Source: Lepeophtheirus salmonis
Lineage: Eukaryota > Arthropoda > Copepoda > Siphonostomatoida > Caligidae
Assembly (NCBI RefSeq): GCF_016086655.4
Contig: NC_052132.2
Coordinates: 4,342,805-4,406,804, forward strand
Length of the DNA: 64,000 nt
Direction: 5' to 3'
Shown here: piece by piece, positions 48,725 to 61,180 of the stretch
How positions within the stretch are numbered: the stretch's first letter is position 1
Layout of the letters: each line of letters starts with the position of its first letter
The notes under the pieces: model-generated
Databases searched by the model: none
The model's input: the letters and a program-made list of their open reading frames with translations, nothing else
What the model was told of the DNA's origin: nothing
Position numbers and translations under genes: made by a program

Positions 48725-49683
48725 AAATCCCTGTAGTTATTAATATAATACTTTTAAAACTAAATGTACTTTAAAAAAATACAACCAACAAAATAATAAC
48801 TTTAAAAAAAAAACTTAGTCCGCAGTTTCATTCTTGTACTTCTTATATAAATTAAATAATTATCCTTCAGGCGGATAGATGGGGTAAGTATATGTGGAAG
48901 GGGTCTAGACCCGAGTTAAAAAGCTGCGGAATATATTTGGAATGATTTTATTTGATAACCATTCTAATAAAAGATAACAAAAGAAAAAAATCGCCCAAAG
49001 TTGGTCAAAAAGGTGAGCATGCTCTTTGTATAGAGTATTCAGTACCTCGACTGAATAAATAGTATCAATTCCACTTTACCTACTCCACTTATTTTAAAAA
49101 AAAGACTTACTTATAAGATTAGTGGCTCATTAATACGAAGCAATCTGCAACTGAAACTATAAAAGTGTTTATTTTTTACTAGGCAGTATAAAATATTTAA
49201 AATTTGACAATAAAATTTTACCCCGCTCCACTTAGTCACAAGCCCGTCTTTTTTGAATAACAATTGCAAACAATAGTTGGTTAATTGGTGGGTCTAAAAT
49301 TATAGGACTTCAATTGTATCGGAAGTGTTAAAAATACTTTTATTATTAGGGGGGCGGGGAAGATGGATTATTATAATATTTTTTTGGTAAGGGGGCAAAG
49401 ATATTCAGACCCTGCAACGGATGAGTTGAACTATAAATAAAAAAATATATAATTAATCTACACCGGACTCTGAAAGGAATGCAGTTGCTTTTTATAGTGT
49501 ACCACCCTAAAGCAATATTATGCAAAAAATTTAAAAATGACAAATTTATTATTTTAATGCATAAATATATTATGACCCAATAATATTTCACATCCTTAGT
49601 TTGGTCGATTATGGACTCATTATTTAAATTTCTGAGATGACTTGGAATATATAAAAATGTCAGCTGTAGTCTTGACTCTGGAG

Positions 49684-50004
49684 CAGTGATTCCCAACCTC
49701 TTCATCACTGTAAAGTCCTATACCATTTTATAATATTTAGCAAAGTCCCACTCCCATAATTTTTTATTAAATTACATAAGTATTTAACTATTCAACAAAA
49801 TTCAAGTCTTGGAACGCCCACATTTATTCTGCAGAATACGAAAATAACACTACTGAACACCTTCAAAAATAAAGGTAGAGATTAAACTGCGGCAAAAATG
49901 CTATTGCGTAGTACTATTCATTATTTATGAAATATCTCACAGAACCATTGACAATGCACTTGGGATCATAAGGGGCTTCAAGGAGCCCCAGTTGGGAAGC
50001 ACTG
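49684..50004. mobile_element. hAT-type MITE, copy in unit 1
   Basis: 321 bases bounded by cagtgattcccaacct and, inverted, cagtgcttcccaact. CAGTG...TTCCCAAC ends are typical of hAT elements. Flanked by the 8-base direct repeats ctctggag (49676-49683) and ctctagag (50005-50012), one mismatch. No reading frame of transposase size, so non-autonomous. Confidence 0.9.
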
Positions 50005-50689
50005 CTCTAGAGCATTAGTTACATTCTTATTGAATGAGAAGACCAAATTATCCATAATGTGTCTCATGCAGAGTCATATTATTATTTATATAAGTTCAAA
50101 TAATCTTTTTGAACTCAAATCGCTGATAATTATCCATAAAAGCATGAAAAATATTTATGAGAAAAATAATTTTATTTTTTGGTTTCATTCTTGTAGCAAT
50201 AAAATGAAATCAAGATTTTGAACACATTTCAAGGGATTTTACTACTTGTAGTCAGTCCCTTAACCAACACTATCTAAATCTAAATAGGGGCTGAAAATAA
50301 AATTAAACTGGTTGTGGCTGTACTTATTTAAGATGACATTTTTATTTGTTTATAAATATTTTTTTTTTAGCTAAAAGCCCAAAATTTGAAATTATTTTAT
50401 ATTTATTTAAAAAATATCATTTATTTTATATTTATGAACATTCACTTTTTCACAAGACGTTACAGGTCTGGAAAATACATTCAAAAATAAAAGAATGTGA
50501 AACGAAATAATTTAAAATGTTGTCAAAATTCTGCAGTTTTATTGAAAGACAATTTAAACTCGAATGAGCACACGTTAGAGTGTAAAACTCTGAATATGAT
50601 CATTTTTTCTTAATTGATTTTTGTGTTATATATAGAGCATATTTATTAAAACTACATAACAACACCAAATGGAGCTTAATATATCACAA

Positions 50690-50876
50690 AGTTAGTTTTT
50701 TGTATTTTTAACGTTTTGTGCTACCTTAACCTCTCCAAAATTTAATGGTCTCTTACAGTGACCATTTATAATCTTCTTAACAGGTTAGATCAAAATCACT
50801 TTTTCTAACTTTTGCAGGAATCCTTGTGACCACCATACAAACAAGCATAGGTAAAAATATAACCTTCGTTGTCAAA
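50690..50876 (-). repeat. Helitron-like repeat family D, truncated copy (unit 1)
   Basis: Read leftward: gtatggtggtcacaaggatt, aaaagtgattttgatctaac, gagaccattaaattttggag. The 3' CTAG end is not visible. Confidence 0.6.
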
Positions 50877-52444
50877 AATAACTAATTAAATAGAAATCTG
50901 TCTTTTTATTTAATTTATATTTGCTAAAAAAATCAGTAATTGTTAAATCAGTAATTATAATATAGTAATTACTCTTTAGCTAGTTGCATATTTTAATAAA
51001 ATAATTTTACAAATCTGAAACTGTTTTCATTTTATGTTTGAAATATTAAGTATACACTTCAATGGACCAGACTAGTAGAAAGGTTATTATAATTTTAAAA
51101 GCTTGAGAATCCTTTTAATTCTCAAGTTCTGTTACTTATCAAAGGTGGATTAGGAACTATAATGTTTATTCAAAGAGGAAATATATATACATAGTGAAGA
51201 TTAAACTCAACCCTTTCTCTTGAACCTATCATACGCAGAGTTATAAATATATATATATGAACACACCAATAAAAACCCTCATTCCTGTCATAATTGTCAT
51301 TTCTTACTCATAGATCCTTGTACATATATACTATAATGTATCCCCTCATATCCTTTAAGATAGAGAATTCTTTTTTCGAAGTTCTCTATATTATATATTA
51401 CGTATTAAAAGTATTACCCTCCCCTTCAATTTTTATTGTTATGAAGAAAATAAGACAATATTAAATAAAATATATATTTGGAGTATAACAAAAGGATTTC
51501 GCATGAATGGATAAGAAGATCTTTCTTCATTCCAAGAGACGTGATACCATTTTCATCAGTATCAAATATACAACAATATCTTATCAACAACACGGGTTGA
51601 CTCCATCACTAATTTATTTTGGGGGATGATGATTCCAAAAATTCTATTATTATTATTACTCTAAGAAGACATAAATATGAATAAAAGAAAATTAAAAATT
51701 GGGATAGAGGAAAAGAATGGTTAAAAATAATATAATGTATTCTTCATAATCTCTTTATGTTCCTTTTTCCATATCGTAAGACCCCTGAAGCGACTAATCA
51801 TATTATATGAATTCATTAAGAAAAAGAATCACAAGGAATTGACCATAAATTCTTGTACATTACGTTGTTACCTCTATTCTATCACAAAACCTTTTATGCG
51901 GAAATTAACAGAGAAAAAAAAGGACTTGTCCAATTAGTAGTTACTAATTCTGGACCATTTTCCCCCAATTTTAGAGTTAGAATTCAATAATTGTTTACAA
52001 GTGTTCACAGCTTAACAAAACCTAATTCTAATTTAAGCAATGAATGGCTGGAAGCCTGATTAAGGAAAAGGAAACAGAAATAACAAAGTACACTGTATAT
52101 TTTTGTGTTAGTGAGGGAGCGCCGTCACGTAGGTAGGCCTTAGGTCTTAATGCCCCTTTATATCAATACGAGGTTAAAAAATATGGATGGGACGATTAAT
52201 CGTATCGGAGAATCCTGAGATTTCTGGAATCGGCATCAGAAAAATTATGTTTAATTTGCGATTACGTATTACTCTTAAGGTATCTAGGAAAGCTTCGCTT
52301 TGCCAAAGTTGAAATTTGAAGATTGCGCTCTTATTTTAATTGCTACATGAACTTAACTTTTTATTTACCAAAGCCGTCATCCTTATTATTTCTACAATTT
52401 TAAAGGGGAGTGAAATAAGTATTAGTAAAATTATCACTTAGTAC

Positions 52445-52556
52445 ATGAAGAACGATGAGTAACTGTGAGGATTGGTGTGGGGATATAAGTCCTTGTTGGA
52501 CTCCTGGTAAAATTGAGGATCGGTGTCCCTATAATTCCTGCCTATACACTTGCTAG
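52445..52556 (+). repeat. dispersed repeat family C copy (unit 1)
   Basis: gaacgatgagtaactgtgag, gatataagtccttgttggac, gatcggtgtccctataattc. One of the longer copies of the family. Confidence 0.65.
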
Positions 52557-53245
52557 ATACTTAGTTTTGTTTGTTTTGTTTTTATTTCCTTTATCTTATA
52601 GCTAATTTAATGAAAAGTAAGGACATCTATGCTGCTCTCCTCATTTTTAAATTGTCTGGGTAACCATGTTGGTATTCGCTATTTATTTTTTTTAATACAG
52701 GCATTTTATATTCTTTCAATCTCTAGTTATAAATATTTGTGTCAAATAGAAGGGATATAAAAACAGTGGCATAGTGTAAGGAAGGGGCCCTCTAGTGTCA
52801 AACCCCTTCTCCTTTGCCTACAAAGGCTATTTTTTGAAATTGTAAATTTAAGTAAGACAGAATCATGCACTAAATTGGTAGAAGGGACGGAGGTGATTAT
52901 TATATGGGAGGGCTTTTGCATCCGATTTGAACAAGCCCTTAATATTTGGGAGAATTTATTTTAAATTTTGGGATATCTACATACATTCATAATTCTCTAA
53001 CATTGTGCACAATATAATTTTTCAGGATATTATGATCTTCAGACTTTATCAAATATTCTCTTTTAGAGAATAAAGAGATTTTGCAACAACAAATATTAAC
53101 TGATTATTACGTTAAAACCACATGTGAAAGGATGTACTGGAAAAATACCAACATTCAGAGACGAAAAATCTCCAGAATGAGAAAATCCCCTTTGAAAATC
53201 GTAATCATGACTCAAATCAAAAACTAACAAACATTATGGATACAG
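52557..53245. other. 689-bp segment present in unit 1, absent from unit 2
   Basis: Flanked by gctag and cag, so the two copies differ by a clean join at a shared AG. Contains cagtggcatagtgtaaggaa and ggggccctctagtgtcaaac (52765-52800), similar to 10860-10890. No terminal inverted repeats at the borders, so a deletion in unit 2 is likelier than a transposon insertion in unit 1. Confidence 0.7.
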
Positions 53246-53394
53246 TAACACTTTCCTTACATTTTGTATCTTAATATTTCTTTGTAAATAATTGATAAAT
53301 GTGGAATAGAGCAAAAGAGATGTCGTTATTACTCTCTTCCATAGAGACGATGTAGCAGAGGAGATTACAAAGTTCCTAAATTTCCATCATCGAA

Positions 53395-53730
53395 CTGCCC
53401 ATCGAATTATAGACAGATTTATACAATTCGTAATACTACTAGATCTTTGATGTAATATTCCAACACCAGACTATATTTCAATTGAACAATTTCCAAATAG
53501 TACTTATACTCAATCTATACATTTTTATACAGATTGGCTCATTTTACAATAGATCAAATAACTGAGTTCACTAAAACAAGTATAAATATGTTGTAAATTT
53601 GGAGTAAAATGGCTATAGTTTTATTAATATGGCACCTCTATATTACTCAAAAGACATCAAACTTTCCAAAATTGATTGTATCGGATCTTTGATCTAATAT
53701 TCCAACACCAGACCATACATATAATTCATC
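53395..53730. repeat. short local direct repeat
   Basis: agatctttgatgtaatattc then caacaccagactatat (53441-53478) recurs as ggatctttgatctaatattc caacaccagaccatac (53685-53720). Confidence 0.6.
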
Positions 53731-54004
53731 AGTAACAATTTATGACCCAGAATATATTTATATTTGGATGGTTAATCAATGCTCCTTCAAATGTATATTT
53801 TTCTTTTTATAATGATGTAATTGTTGTGAGATCATTTAAACTCATTAAATAGCTCCAAGGCACTAAATTATGGGCAAAATGTTTTGCTATAACATACATA
53901 GCATATTACAATAGTACGTAAAATTACAAAACAGTGTAAAGCAGGGTTCCCACGAGTCGCTTTTTGGAATAAACAAATATATTTACTATGTATTTTTTCA
54001 CTTT

Positions 54005-54365
54005 GGCTGTTTTCATCAGTCGACTCTAGAGGTGAGTACTTAAACTTAAGCATTCGGGTTTGACTTGAACTTAAGTCCATATTTTGAATACTTTCGGCTC
54101 CACTTGATCTCACAATCAAATACTCGATACTTAAATAGGGCTCGATGGGTGTGACTTACACTCCATTTGGACTTGAACCCTAGTTCATACTCAGCTCAAG
54201 AAAAGTCTTTAAACTATGGATCCTAAATTATAATTATAGACTTGAAATGATCTGAAAATAAATCAGAGGGGTCGATGAAAATATTCAAGAACTTGGAATG
54301 CGAGTAAAGACTTGAAACTTGATTTGTACTTGCAGTATAAGGACTTTTTCCCACCTCGGAAGGGT
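54005..54365. repeat. dispersed repeat family E, longest copy
   Basis: ggtgagtacttaaacttaag, gacttgaacttaagtccata, catttggacttgaaccctag, gactt­gaaatgatctgaaaa and cttgaaacttgatttgtact. Shared phrases are at 7115-8035. Rich in acttgaac/acttgact words, no reading frame. Confidence 0.55.
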
Positions 54366-54369
54366 TTTT

Positions 54370-55600
54370 CCTGATTTAAAGCAACTGACTCCAAGTATTG
54401 ATGAAATCAAAAGGATCAAAGTGTTTGTTTACTGACACAAAAAGTTATATTTTGTTTAATTGTCAACTGTCGATGTATTTTCTTTTTTTACCCTAATCTG
54501 TGTTTTGAATCTTGCATGATGGAATTCGAGTTAGTTCTCGTTGTTAAGCTGGGAACCATGCCGAACACCTATTAAATATTTATAGTTATCTATTTGGGAA
54601 GAATAGGCAAACTAACAACTGATTTTGAGTCCTTTTTCTATTTATTTCCGACCTAAATGTTGCGAAATGCAATAGAGGTAATGATGTAGGATATTTATAC
54701 ATTTTTGCATGCCTGAGGAGAGTTCAACCATGGATCATTCATGTTTTGACGTGCTAAAACTTCAAAAAGCTACTATAAGTTCTTGTCAAATGTTTTATTA
54801 TATTTTGAAAGAAAAGTTTGCAAGTGAGGAAAAAAAGCTCGTCTGTATAAGTTTGTTCTGTCAAAAGCATTTTCTGAGTATATAAACATATAAATTTTTT
54901 AGAATTTGGGTTTCCAGAGGAAACTTTCCTTGTTGAATATATTTAGTGAGGTAAACAATGTTGTAAAGAACACTCCTTTAGATGTGTTTTGATTAAAACA
55001 CTTTTCAGTGCCCCTTTGCTTGAGAAAGGAGGTCAGGGAAATTGATTAAAAAAAGTGTGTTTTTATCTTGATTTCATGAAAACGTTTGACCCCGGGGTCC
55101 TTTAACAGAGAAAATGAGAGATTTCATGCTCTTTTTAACGCACAATAAATATAAATTATCATCATCGATATAAAAAGATATTTCTTGGCTCCACATACGT
55201 AGAAAGAGCTATCATGAAAATAATATGTACATTGTACATATATTCCTATCCTAGAGGGAACCATAAATTAATGGCTATTTGTAAATGTTGGTGCGGAATC
55301 TACGTAGAGATATGGAAAGATACATAAAAATAAAAATAACAGTATAAAATCATATCATAAAAACTTTTTCAACACTTTTGATCGTTAAAGTAGCTACCTC
55401 AGCTTATCACTTACATACATACACTTTATTAGGGTCAGGAACAGATTGTCTCTCAAAAACACAAAATACAAATATATATTAGTGTTAGATTCGAGTCAAA
55501 ATTTTCGATTTCGATTTTTTTTAAATTGCCCCTTAATATGTAATATGGTTTTTAATACTTGATACACGTCACGGCATTATCTCACTTAACACATTAATAT
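54370..55600. other. stretch without recognised genes
   Basis: AT-rich, nothing recognised. Confidence 0.5.
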
Positions 55601-55603
55601 ATA

Positions 55604-56190
55604 CAGAGTGGGCCAATAGCGCTCAATTACAGTTTGATTACCCTTATTTTTAATAGAATAATAAATACGAAACTAAATTACAGCTGAAAAGAAAATAAAC
55701 AAGTTTTCTTTTTTGTACCATTTCTCTAAGTGTAAAAACGTTGGAGCAAGAACAAAAAAAAAAGGCAACGCATGTGCAATCTCTTCCACGCCGATGTTAT
55801 TACTGATAAATTTGCAGAGACCATTAACTTTTACATTCGGATCGCCTACAATATCAATATGTGTATTTAGGATGGGAATTATGCTGAAAATTGTAATTGG
55901 AATCTAATTATCTTACATTTCTGTAAACAGCAATATGGCAACCGTCTGGGCTGCCTTGACTTCAACCCTCGGGTTTTGCTGTGTGAGATGTCTTGAAAAA
56001 GAATTTCTGACAAACCTTTCCTCCAAATTTGGATTTTCTCCGAGCGGTACTCATGACAGCGTGGTACAGCATGAACACAGCCTTCATCGCCAAGAGCTAC
56101 CAATGTGTTCCCTTGCAGGAACAATTACGTGCTTCAATAAAGGTAAGGACGGGACATCAACTCTTCGATTAATATTTTTACTGTCCTTTT
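55604..56190 (+). pseudogene. mariner fragment: 5' terminal repeat and C-terminal transposase remnant
   Basis: TA at 55602-55603 then cagagtgggccaatagcgct, a mariner-type end. 55690-55920 is not readable as transposase. From 55930 the C-terminal region appears in mixed frames: a degraded CLDFNP (third catalytic block) near 55960, KRISDKPF near 55995, then NLDFLRAVLMTAWYSMNTAF and IAKSYQCVPLQEQLRASIK at 56020-56130. This is the ending usual in these proteins (…SLRAALMTAW…IKA). A single-frame reading of the same stretch from 55935 (91 codons) is therefore spurious. The 3' terminal repeat is missing: family F repeat sequence begins at about 56205. Confidence 0.6.
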
Positions 56191-56204
56191 CAGGACTGAA
56201 ATTA

Positions 56205-56378
56205 GACTAATTACACTATCCAACAAAATCACTCTTTTTTAAGCACTAAAACAGCTTAGACTCAAATTAGTTCAATTTAATCCACTGATTCCAAATACGG
56301 CCTTATTTTTTCTCAGTTAGCCTCATGGCCTTCAAAAGAGGCCTTTTTTTGTTGTTGATATTTTTAAGGTTTATCACT
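56205..56378 (+). repeat. dispersed repeat family F copy
   Basis: ttacactatccaacaaaatc, ccactgattccaaatacggc, ttttttctcagttagcctca, gccttcaaaagaggcc. Matches 13994-14175. Confidence 0.65.
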
Positions 56379-56570
56379 AGAACGACGGATAGTAACTACT
56401 CTCCTTAAACGACGGTGGATATCAAAAATGATACCCATTTATTTTTTAATATTTCTAACTGTAAGTGGTTGGTAAAATTAAAAGTAATGTGTTAATTTTT
56501 ATTTTCTCCGAAGATTGATTATTTATCTAAAAAAATAAACATAACTTTTATAATAACACATATAAAGAAA

Positions 56571-57710
56571 TTAGCATTTTTTACAAGTTACAATTGTTTT
56601 TTCGGTACCAATACAAGGCTTGCATACGAATCTCTTACATTTACAACAGGTTTTGCTTGCTAAGCGCCGTGATTTTCTTGTACAATTGACTGTACACCAG
56701 TTTCTTTTTAGTTGAACAGTTTGATTGTGATTGAAATAATTGATTATTTTCTTCTATATCATCCTTTGATTCATCATCTTCACCAATAACTTCGGTAATC
56801 AAATTATTCAAAAACTGGCGACGAGTCACTTCTCTGTACAAGATAACAGCATTTATACCAGCAAAATCCAAAATATTATAAAAAACTTGTAAAGGCCATC
56901 GGCGAGGACATTTTGGTGGAATAAAGTCTTGCTATTTGATCTAGAATATCAACTCCATACTTAGTTTCATTATAATACTGGATTGATTCTGGTAACCTTT
57001 CTCGTACATCTAACACTTTAACACTTTTGTGAACAGAGCTCAAAATTAAAACATTTTTGGTTTTTTCCCTTGATACGAAGTCAATGCTTACTATTTACAA
57101 AGATTAAGCTTGAAAATAGTGCTTGTCTGGTAGCTTTTAGTTCAGGAGATATTTCTTTGCGAGCATGATTCATAGTTCCTAAAATAGTCGTCCTATTTTT
57201 CTGAAGTTTATTTTGCAAGAGACAATGACCTAAAGAAATTATCTGTTGTAACATTCCTCTCTTTACCCAAATATGGTTCCATTAGCTTCATTACGACATA
57301 TTCTGATAAAGATCTATTTGCTGGTCTTTGAGAATCTTTTCCCAAGTAAGGAAATCCATTTACCAAGTACTTGGACGATGCATAAACTGCTAACCAAAAT
57401 TTTATACCAAATTTATTAGGCTTTTTAGCCATATATTGGGTAAATGGATATCTATCTTTTTATGGGAATAGTTCCTCATCAATGGTAATATTTTCACCTG
57501 GCCTGTATGATGACTTACAATTTTCGACAAATTGATCCCATAACATTGAAATCAAGGCGAACTTGTCGTTTTGAAGTCTTTGTGATCTTGTGGAACGAAT
57601 ATCAAAGAGGATATATCTCAATAATTCCTTATATCTGTCGCTCGGGGATAGTATTCCTAAAGAGATATATTGGCATGCCGTATAATTAGGAAGAGACGAA
57701 AAGTTGAAGA
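56571..57710 (-). pseudogene. piggyBac-type transposase pseudogene
   Basis: Broken transposase of the piggyBac (DDE_Tnp_1_7) superfamily. Read leftward: YKELLRYILFDIRSTRSQRL, then SYRPGENITIDEELFP (57460), followed by a stop. KKPNKFGIKFWLAVYASSKY and LVNGFPYLGKDSQRPANRSL at 57430-57290 form the first catalytic block. Here the expected Asp (CDS-type motif) is Tyr (tat) in LAVYASSKY. NVTTDNFFRSLSLAK (57250-57210) keeps the second Asp. LGTMNHARKEISPELKATRQ follows a frameshift. YNETKYGVDILDQIARLYST (about 56990-56920) keeps the third Asp, followed by a frameshift, then RRWPLQVFYNILDFAGINAV. The C-terminal zinc-finger-like tail CCKCKRFVCKPCIGTEKTIV ends TCKKC at TAA 56571-56573. It has several frameshifts and stops and lacks most of the N-terminus. 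No flanking TTAA with terminal repeats was identified. Confidence 0.9.
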
Positions 57711-57799
57711 AAAACAGAGAAAACATGGAGTTGGTAGAGCTTAAAAGGTTGAAATGAAATCCCTTTGGAGAATAGGATCCCGAATTCGGGATCAATGTT

Positions 57800-58125
57800 C
57801 ATCGATAAAGCAGAGTGTACGTGTGAAAATGAATCCCGGGCAACCCTGAACTCCCCATTGCTACTTTGTGACTTATTGATTTTGTGAAGATTTGGTATGA
57901 GGACTCCGTTGAAGTTATTTTATTTGGAATTCCTCACTCAATACGAGTCTGCAACGAGTCATATTGTGTCTATATATATTCCCCCTTGTTATAGTATTTA
58001 CAATCAACTGAAAGTTGTAACCACTATGCAAATATAATTTACTTTATAATTAATAAAGGAATGAGTTTTTTTGTAGTTTTTTATATTCTTTTGAGTGATA
58101 ATAGAAAATTTACTAAGTTAGTGCT
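57800..58125. other. stretch without recognised genes
   Basis: Nothing recognised beyond the piggyBac remnant. Confidence 0.45.
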
Positions 58126-58129
58126 GAGT

Positions 58130-58548
58130 TTCGGTCGGAAAATTATAGGGCGGTTTGACACCGTTATTATTTTTACTTCACTGAATTAATTCGGTCTTTT
58201 AAAGACGTTAAGTCTAGATCAATTTAATTTAAAATTCGGTATAGAACGATATAGTAAACAATTTTGAGGACATCATGTGTGTTTCAAAATTGTGAACAAC
58301 TACCTACAACAATATCATATGAAGATAAATGTGTTGAATCAATTACATATGTACAACTTATAAATCATAATTTATGGACAAACTCGATCTATAGATTGAG
58401 GGCAAAAAAAATTAGTCTGCCATTTGAAAACGATTAAATTTACGTCTACTATCTTGGCTAAAATATCGGTCCAAATCAAGCTAGAAGAAATTACTTAAGA
58501 CCAACCCGAAAAATAACCCAGTTTTTGACCGAGTCTCAACACTAATAT
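58130..58548. repeat. dispersed repeat family B copy
   Basis: tttcggtcggaaaattatag, aattcggtcttttaaagacg, atatcggtccaaatcaagct, ttacttaagaccaacccgaa, gaccgagtctcaacactaat. The longest copy, with an unrelated-looking middle (58260-58420). Confidence 0.5.
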
Positions 58549-58549
58549 C

Positions 58550-59600
58550 TATAAATGATGTTATATGAAACAATAGAGATATTTTAAAAGAGTCTCAATA
58601 AAACAAGGAATTTGTCACTCTCTTTAAGATTTTAAATTCCTTTATTTTATCTGATTGTAAAAATGAAATGAGATTTATTTTCAACTTAGAGAGGTCGCCA
58701 TAGGTAGGTTAAATATATAAATGTATTTAGGTGAAATGATGTTAATTAGTTGTTAAGACGATGTTTAGAAAAGTCTCAAAATACATTTTGTATGAATATA
58801 CAATATACATACAATAAAAATATTAAAAACTCTTTTCTTATCAGCTTTTTCTTATCACTCACAATCAGCTGCTCAAAAGCACAACTTTTTCAAATATTTA
58901 TCATTCATTTATTATCTTTAAAAATGTCTCCATATCACTCATATTGCTTAAATTTTTTTACAACTAATAAAAAATACAAAGATATGGTTTTATAACCTCT
59001 CGTATATATACACTGTGTAAATACTAAAAAATAACAAGCAAATCGTTTCATACCTACAAATTATACTCATTATTCCTGACTCATTTATACTCATCAGTGA
59101 GCATATATTTTTGTAACTTACAAAAAGCTATAAACCAAGTGGCCAAAGCAAGACCACATGATCAATATTTTCTCAAATGTTTTGGCTTAGAAAGAACTTT
59201 TTTTTGTCTGCTAAGGGACGCTCACAAACCACGTGGCCAATTAAGGAAAAAGGGTTTGAGTAATGCCTAAAACCATATCTCTCTTTGTTGAGAAGAAGAG
59301 GGGGGTGAACCTTTTCCTTTTTTGAAAAAAGATTGACCTTTTCTTTAAAAAAAAAATGTTTTTCAAAAAGAGGGCAGTAGGGTTTAGAGTTATTTGAAAA
59401 AAAACCACGTGGTTTTTGAATTACCCCTAGGGGCGTCGAGTATACTTGAATAACTAAACTAAACTATATAACTAAAAATACAACCTCCATGAATTGCCCA
59501 TTTTATTTGAGTTAAAAAGTTAATTGAAACGAAGATAAAGGCCCCCCATGAGGGAAAATGACAATAAATATCAGAATAACAAAGAATCTTCTCACGCAAA
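58550..59600. other. stretch without recognised genes
   Basis: 59140-59420 has a repeated theme of accacgtgg/ccacgtggtt (59221-59240, 59400-59415) and G-rich patches. The 81-codon frame at 58750-58995 has no recognised domain. Confidence 0.45.
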
Positions 59601-60862
59601 CAAATCCCTGTAGTTATTAATACAATACTTTTACAACTGAATGTACTTTAAAAAAAATACAATCACCAAAATAATAACTAAAAAAAAACAACTTAGTCTG
59701 CAGTTTCATTCTTGTACTTCTTATATAGATTAAATAATTATCCTTCAGGTGGATAGATGGGGTAAATATATGTGGAATGGGTAAAAAGCTGCAGAATATA
59801 TTTGGAATGAAGTAATATAAAATCTGTTATAATTTTCAGAGCAAGATGGTGCAAAACTACTCAAACTAGTCCATATCTGAAACTGAGTGGTGAACTTCTG
59901 TGAATAGTTTTTTTTAATTGATCTATATATTTTTTGTTGTTAAAATAATAGTTTATAGAAATAGCTCTTTTTATTCCTTAAGACAATTATTGTGTTGTAA
60001 TTCAGTTTTCTCTTTCATTTGATAACCATTCTAATAAAAGATAACAAAAGAAAAAATCGCTCAAAGTTGGTCAAAAAGGTGTGCATGCTCTATGTATAGA
60101 GTATTCAGTACCTCGACTGAATACATAGTATCAATTCCACTTTATTTACTCCACTTATTTAAAAAAAAGTCTTGCTTATAAAATTAGTGGCTCATTAATA
60201 CGAAGCAATCTGCAACTGAAACTATAAAAGTGTTTATTTTTTACTAGGCAGTATAAAATATTTAAAATTTGACAATAAAATTTTACCCCGCTCCACTTAG
60301 TCACAAGCCCGTCTTTTTTGAATAACAATTGCAAACAATAGTTGGTTAATTGGTGGGTCTAAAATTATAGGACTTCAATTGTATCGGAAGTGTTAAAATA
60401 CTTTTATTATTAGGGGGCGGGGAAGATGGATTATTATAATATTTTTTTGATGAGGGGGCAAAGTTATTCAGACCCCTGCACTTATAATATGTAAAGTCCC
60501 CCCCGTGGTTCCTATTCCACTGTATCTCTATAAAATTGCATCCCTAAAATTATTAAACATATTTGAGGAAAAAATCGACAATTTATTTATGTTAAAACGG
60601 ATGAGTTGAACAATAAATAAAACAGTATATAATTAATCTACACCGGACTCTGAAATAAATACAGTTGCTTTTTTATAGTGTACCACCTAAAGCAATATTA
60701 TGCAAAAAATTTAAAAATGACAAATTTATTATTTTAATGCATAAATATATTATGACCCAATAATATTTCACGTCCTAGTTTGGTCGATTATGGACTCATT
60801 ATTTAAATTTCTGAGATGACTTGGAATATATAAAAATGTCAGCTGTAGTCTTGACTCTAGAG

Positions 60863-61180
60863 CAGTGATTCCCAACCTCTTCATCACTGTAAAGTCCTAT
60901 ACCATTTTATAATATTTAGCAAAGTCCCACTCCCATAATTTTTTATTAAATTACATAAGTATTTAACTATTCAACAAAATTCAAGTCTTGGAACGCCCAC
61001 ATTTATTCTGCAGAATACGAAAATAACACTGAACATCTTCAAAAATAAACGTAGATTTTAAACTGCGGCAAAAATGCTATTGCGTAGTACTACTTATTAT
61101 TTATGAAATATCTCACAGAACCTTTGACAATGCACTTGGGATCATAAGGGGTTTCAAGGAGCCCCAGTTGGGAAGCACTG
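60863..61180. mobile_element. hAT-type MITE, copy in unit 2
   Basis: 318 bases with the same ends as 49684-50004, flanked by a perfect 8-base target duplication ctctagag (60855-60862 and 61181-61188). By eye it differs from the unit 1 copy by about eight substitutions and one 3-base gap. Confidence 0.92.

Larger units (their letters stand above)
48725..53530 (+). repeat. part of unit 1 visibly matched by unit 2
   Basis: Aligned with 59602-64000. Gaps in unit 1 relative to unit 2: about 205 bases missing at about 48948 and about 118 bases missing at about 49419. Extra in unit 1: tctagacccgag near 48907, and 689 bases at 52557-53245. No gene was found in it. It carries a hAT MITE, a family D and a family C repeat and an (AT)n run near 51246. 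Confidence 0.92.
48725..59601 (+). repeat. tandem duplication, unit 1 (about 10.9 kb)
   Basis: From aaatccctgtagttattaat at 48725 the sequence is repeated in the same orientation from 59602. The two are near-identical base by base, with small indels, until the window ends (matching 53530). Because unit 2 starts at 59602, the simplest reading is a head-to-tail duplication of 48725-59601. Only the first 4.8 kb can be compared, so the extent of unit 1 beyond 53530 is inferred. Confidence 0.75.

Noticed and set aside
50030..50221. 63-65 codon frame present in both duplicated units (also 61206-61403)
   Set aside because: Conserved only because the whole region is duplicated; composition is typical of chance frames, and its length changes by an in-frame indel without other support.
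55935..56210. 91-codon frame beginning MATVWAALTSTLGFCC
   Set aside because: Another frame of the same bases gives a good mariner C-terminus (NLDFLRAVLMTAW...), so this reading is spurious.
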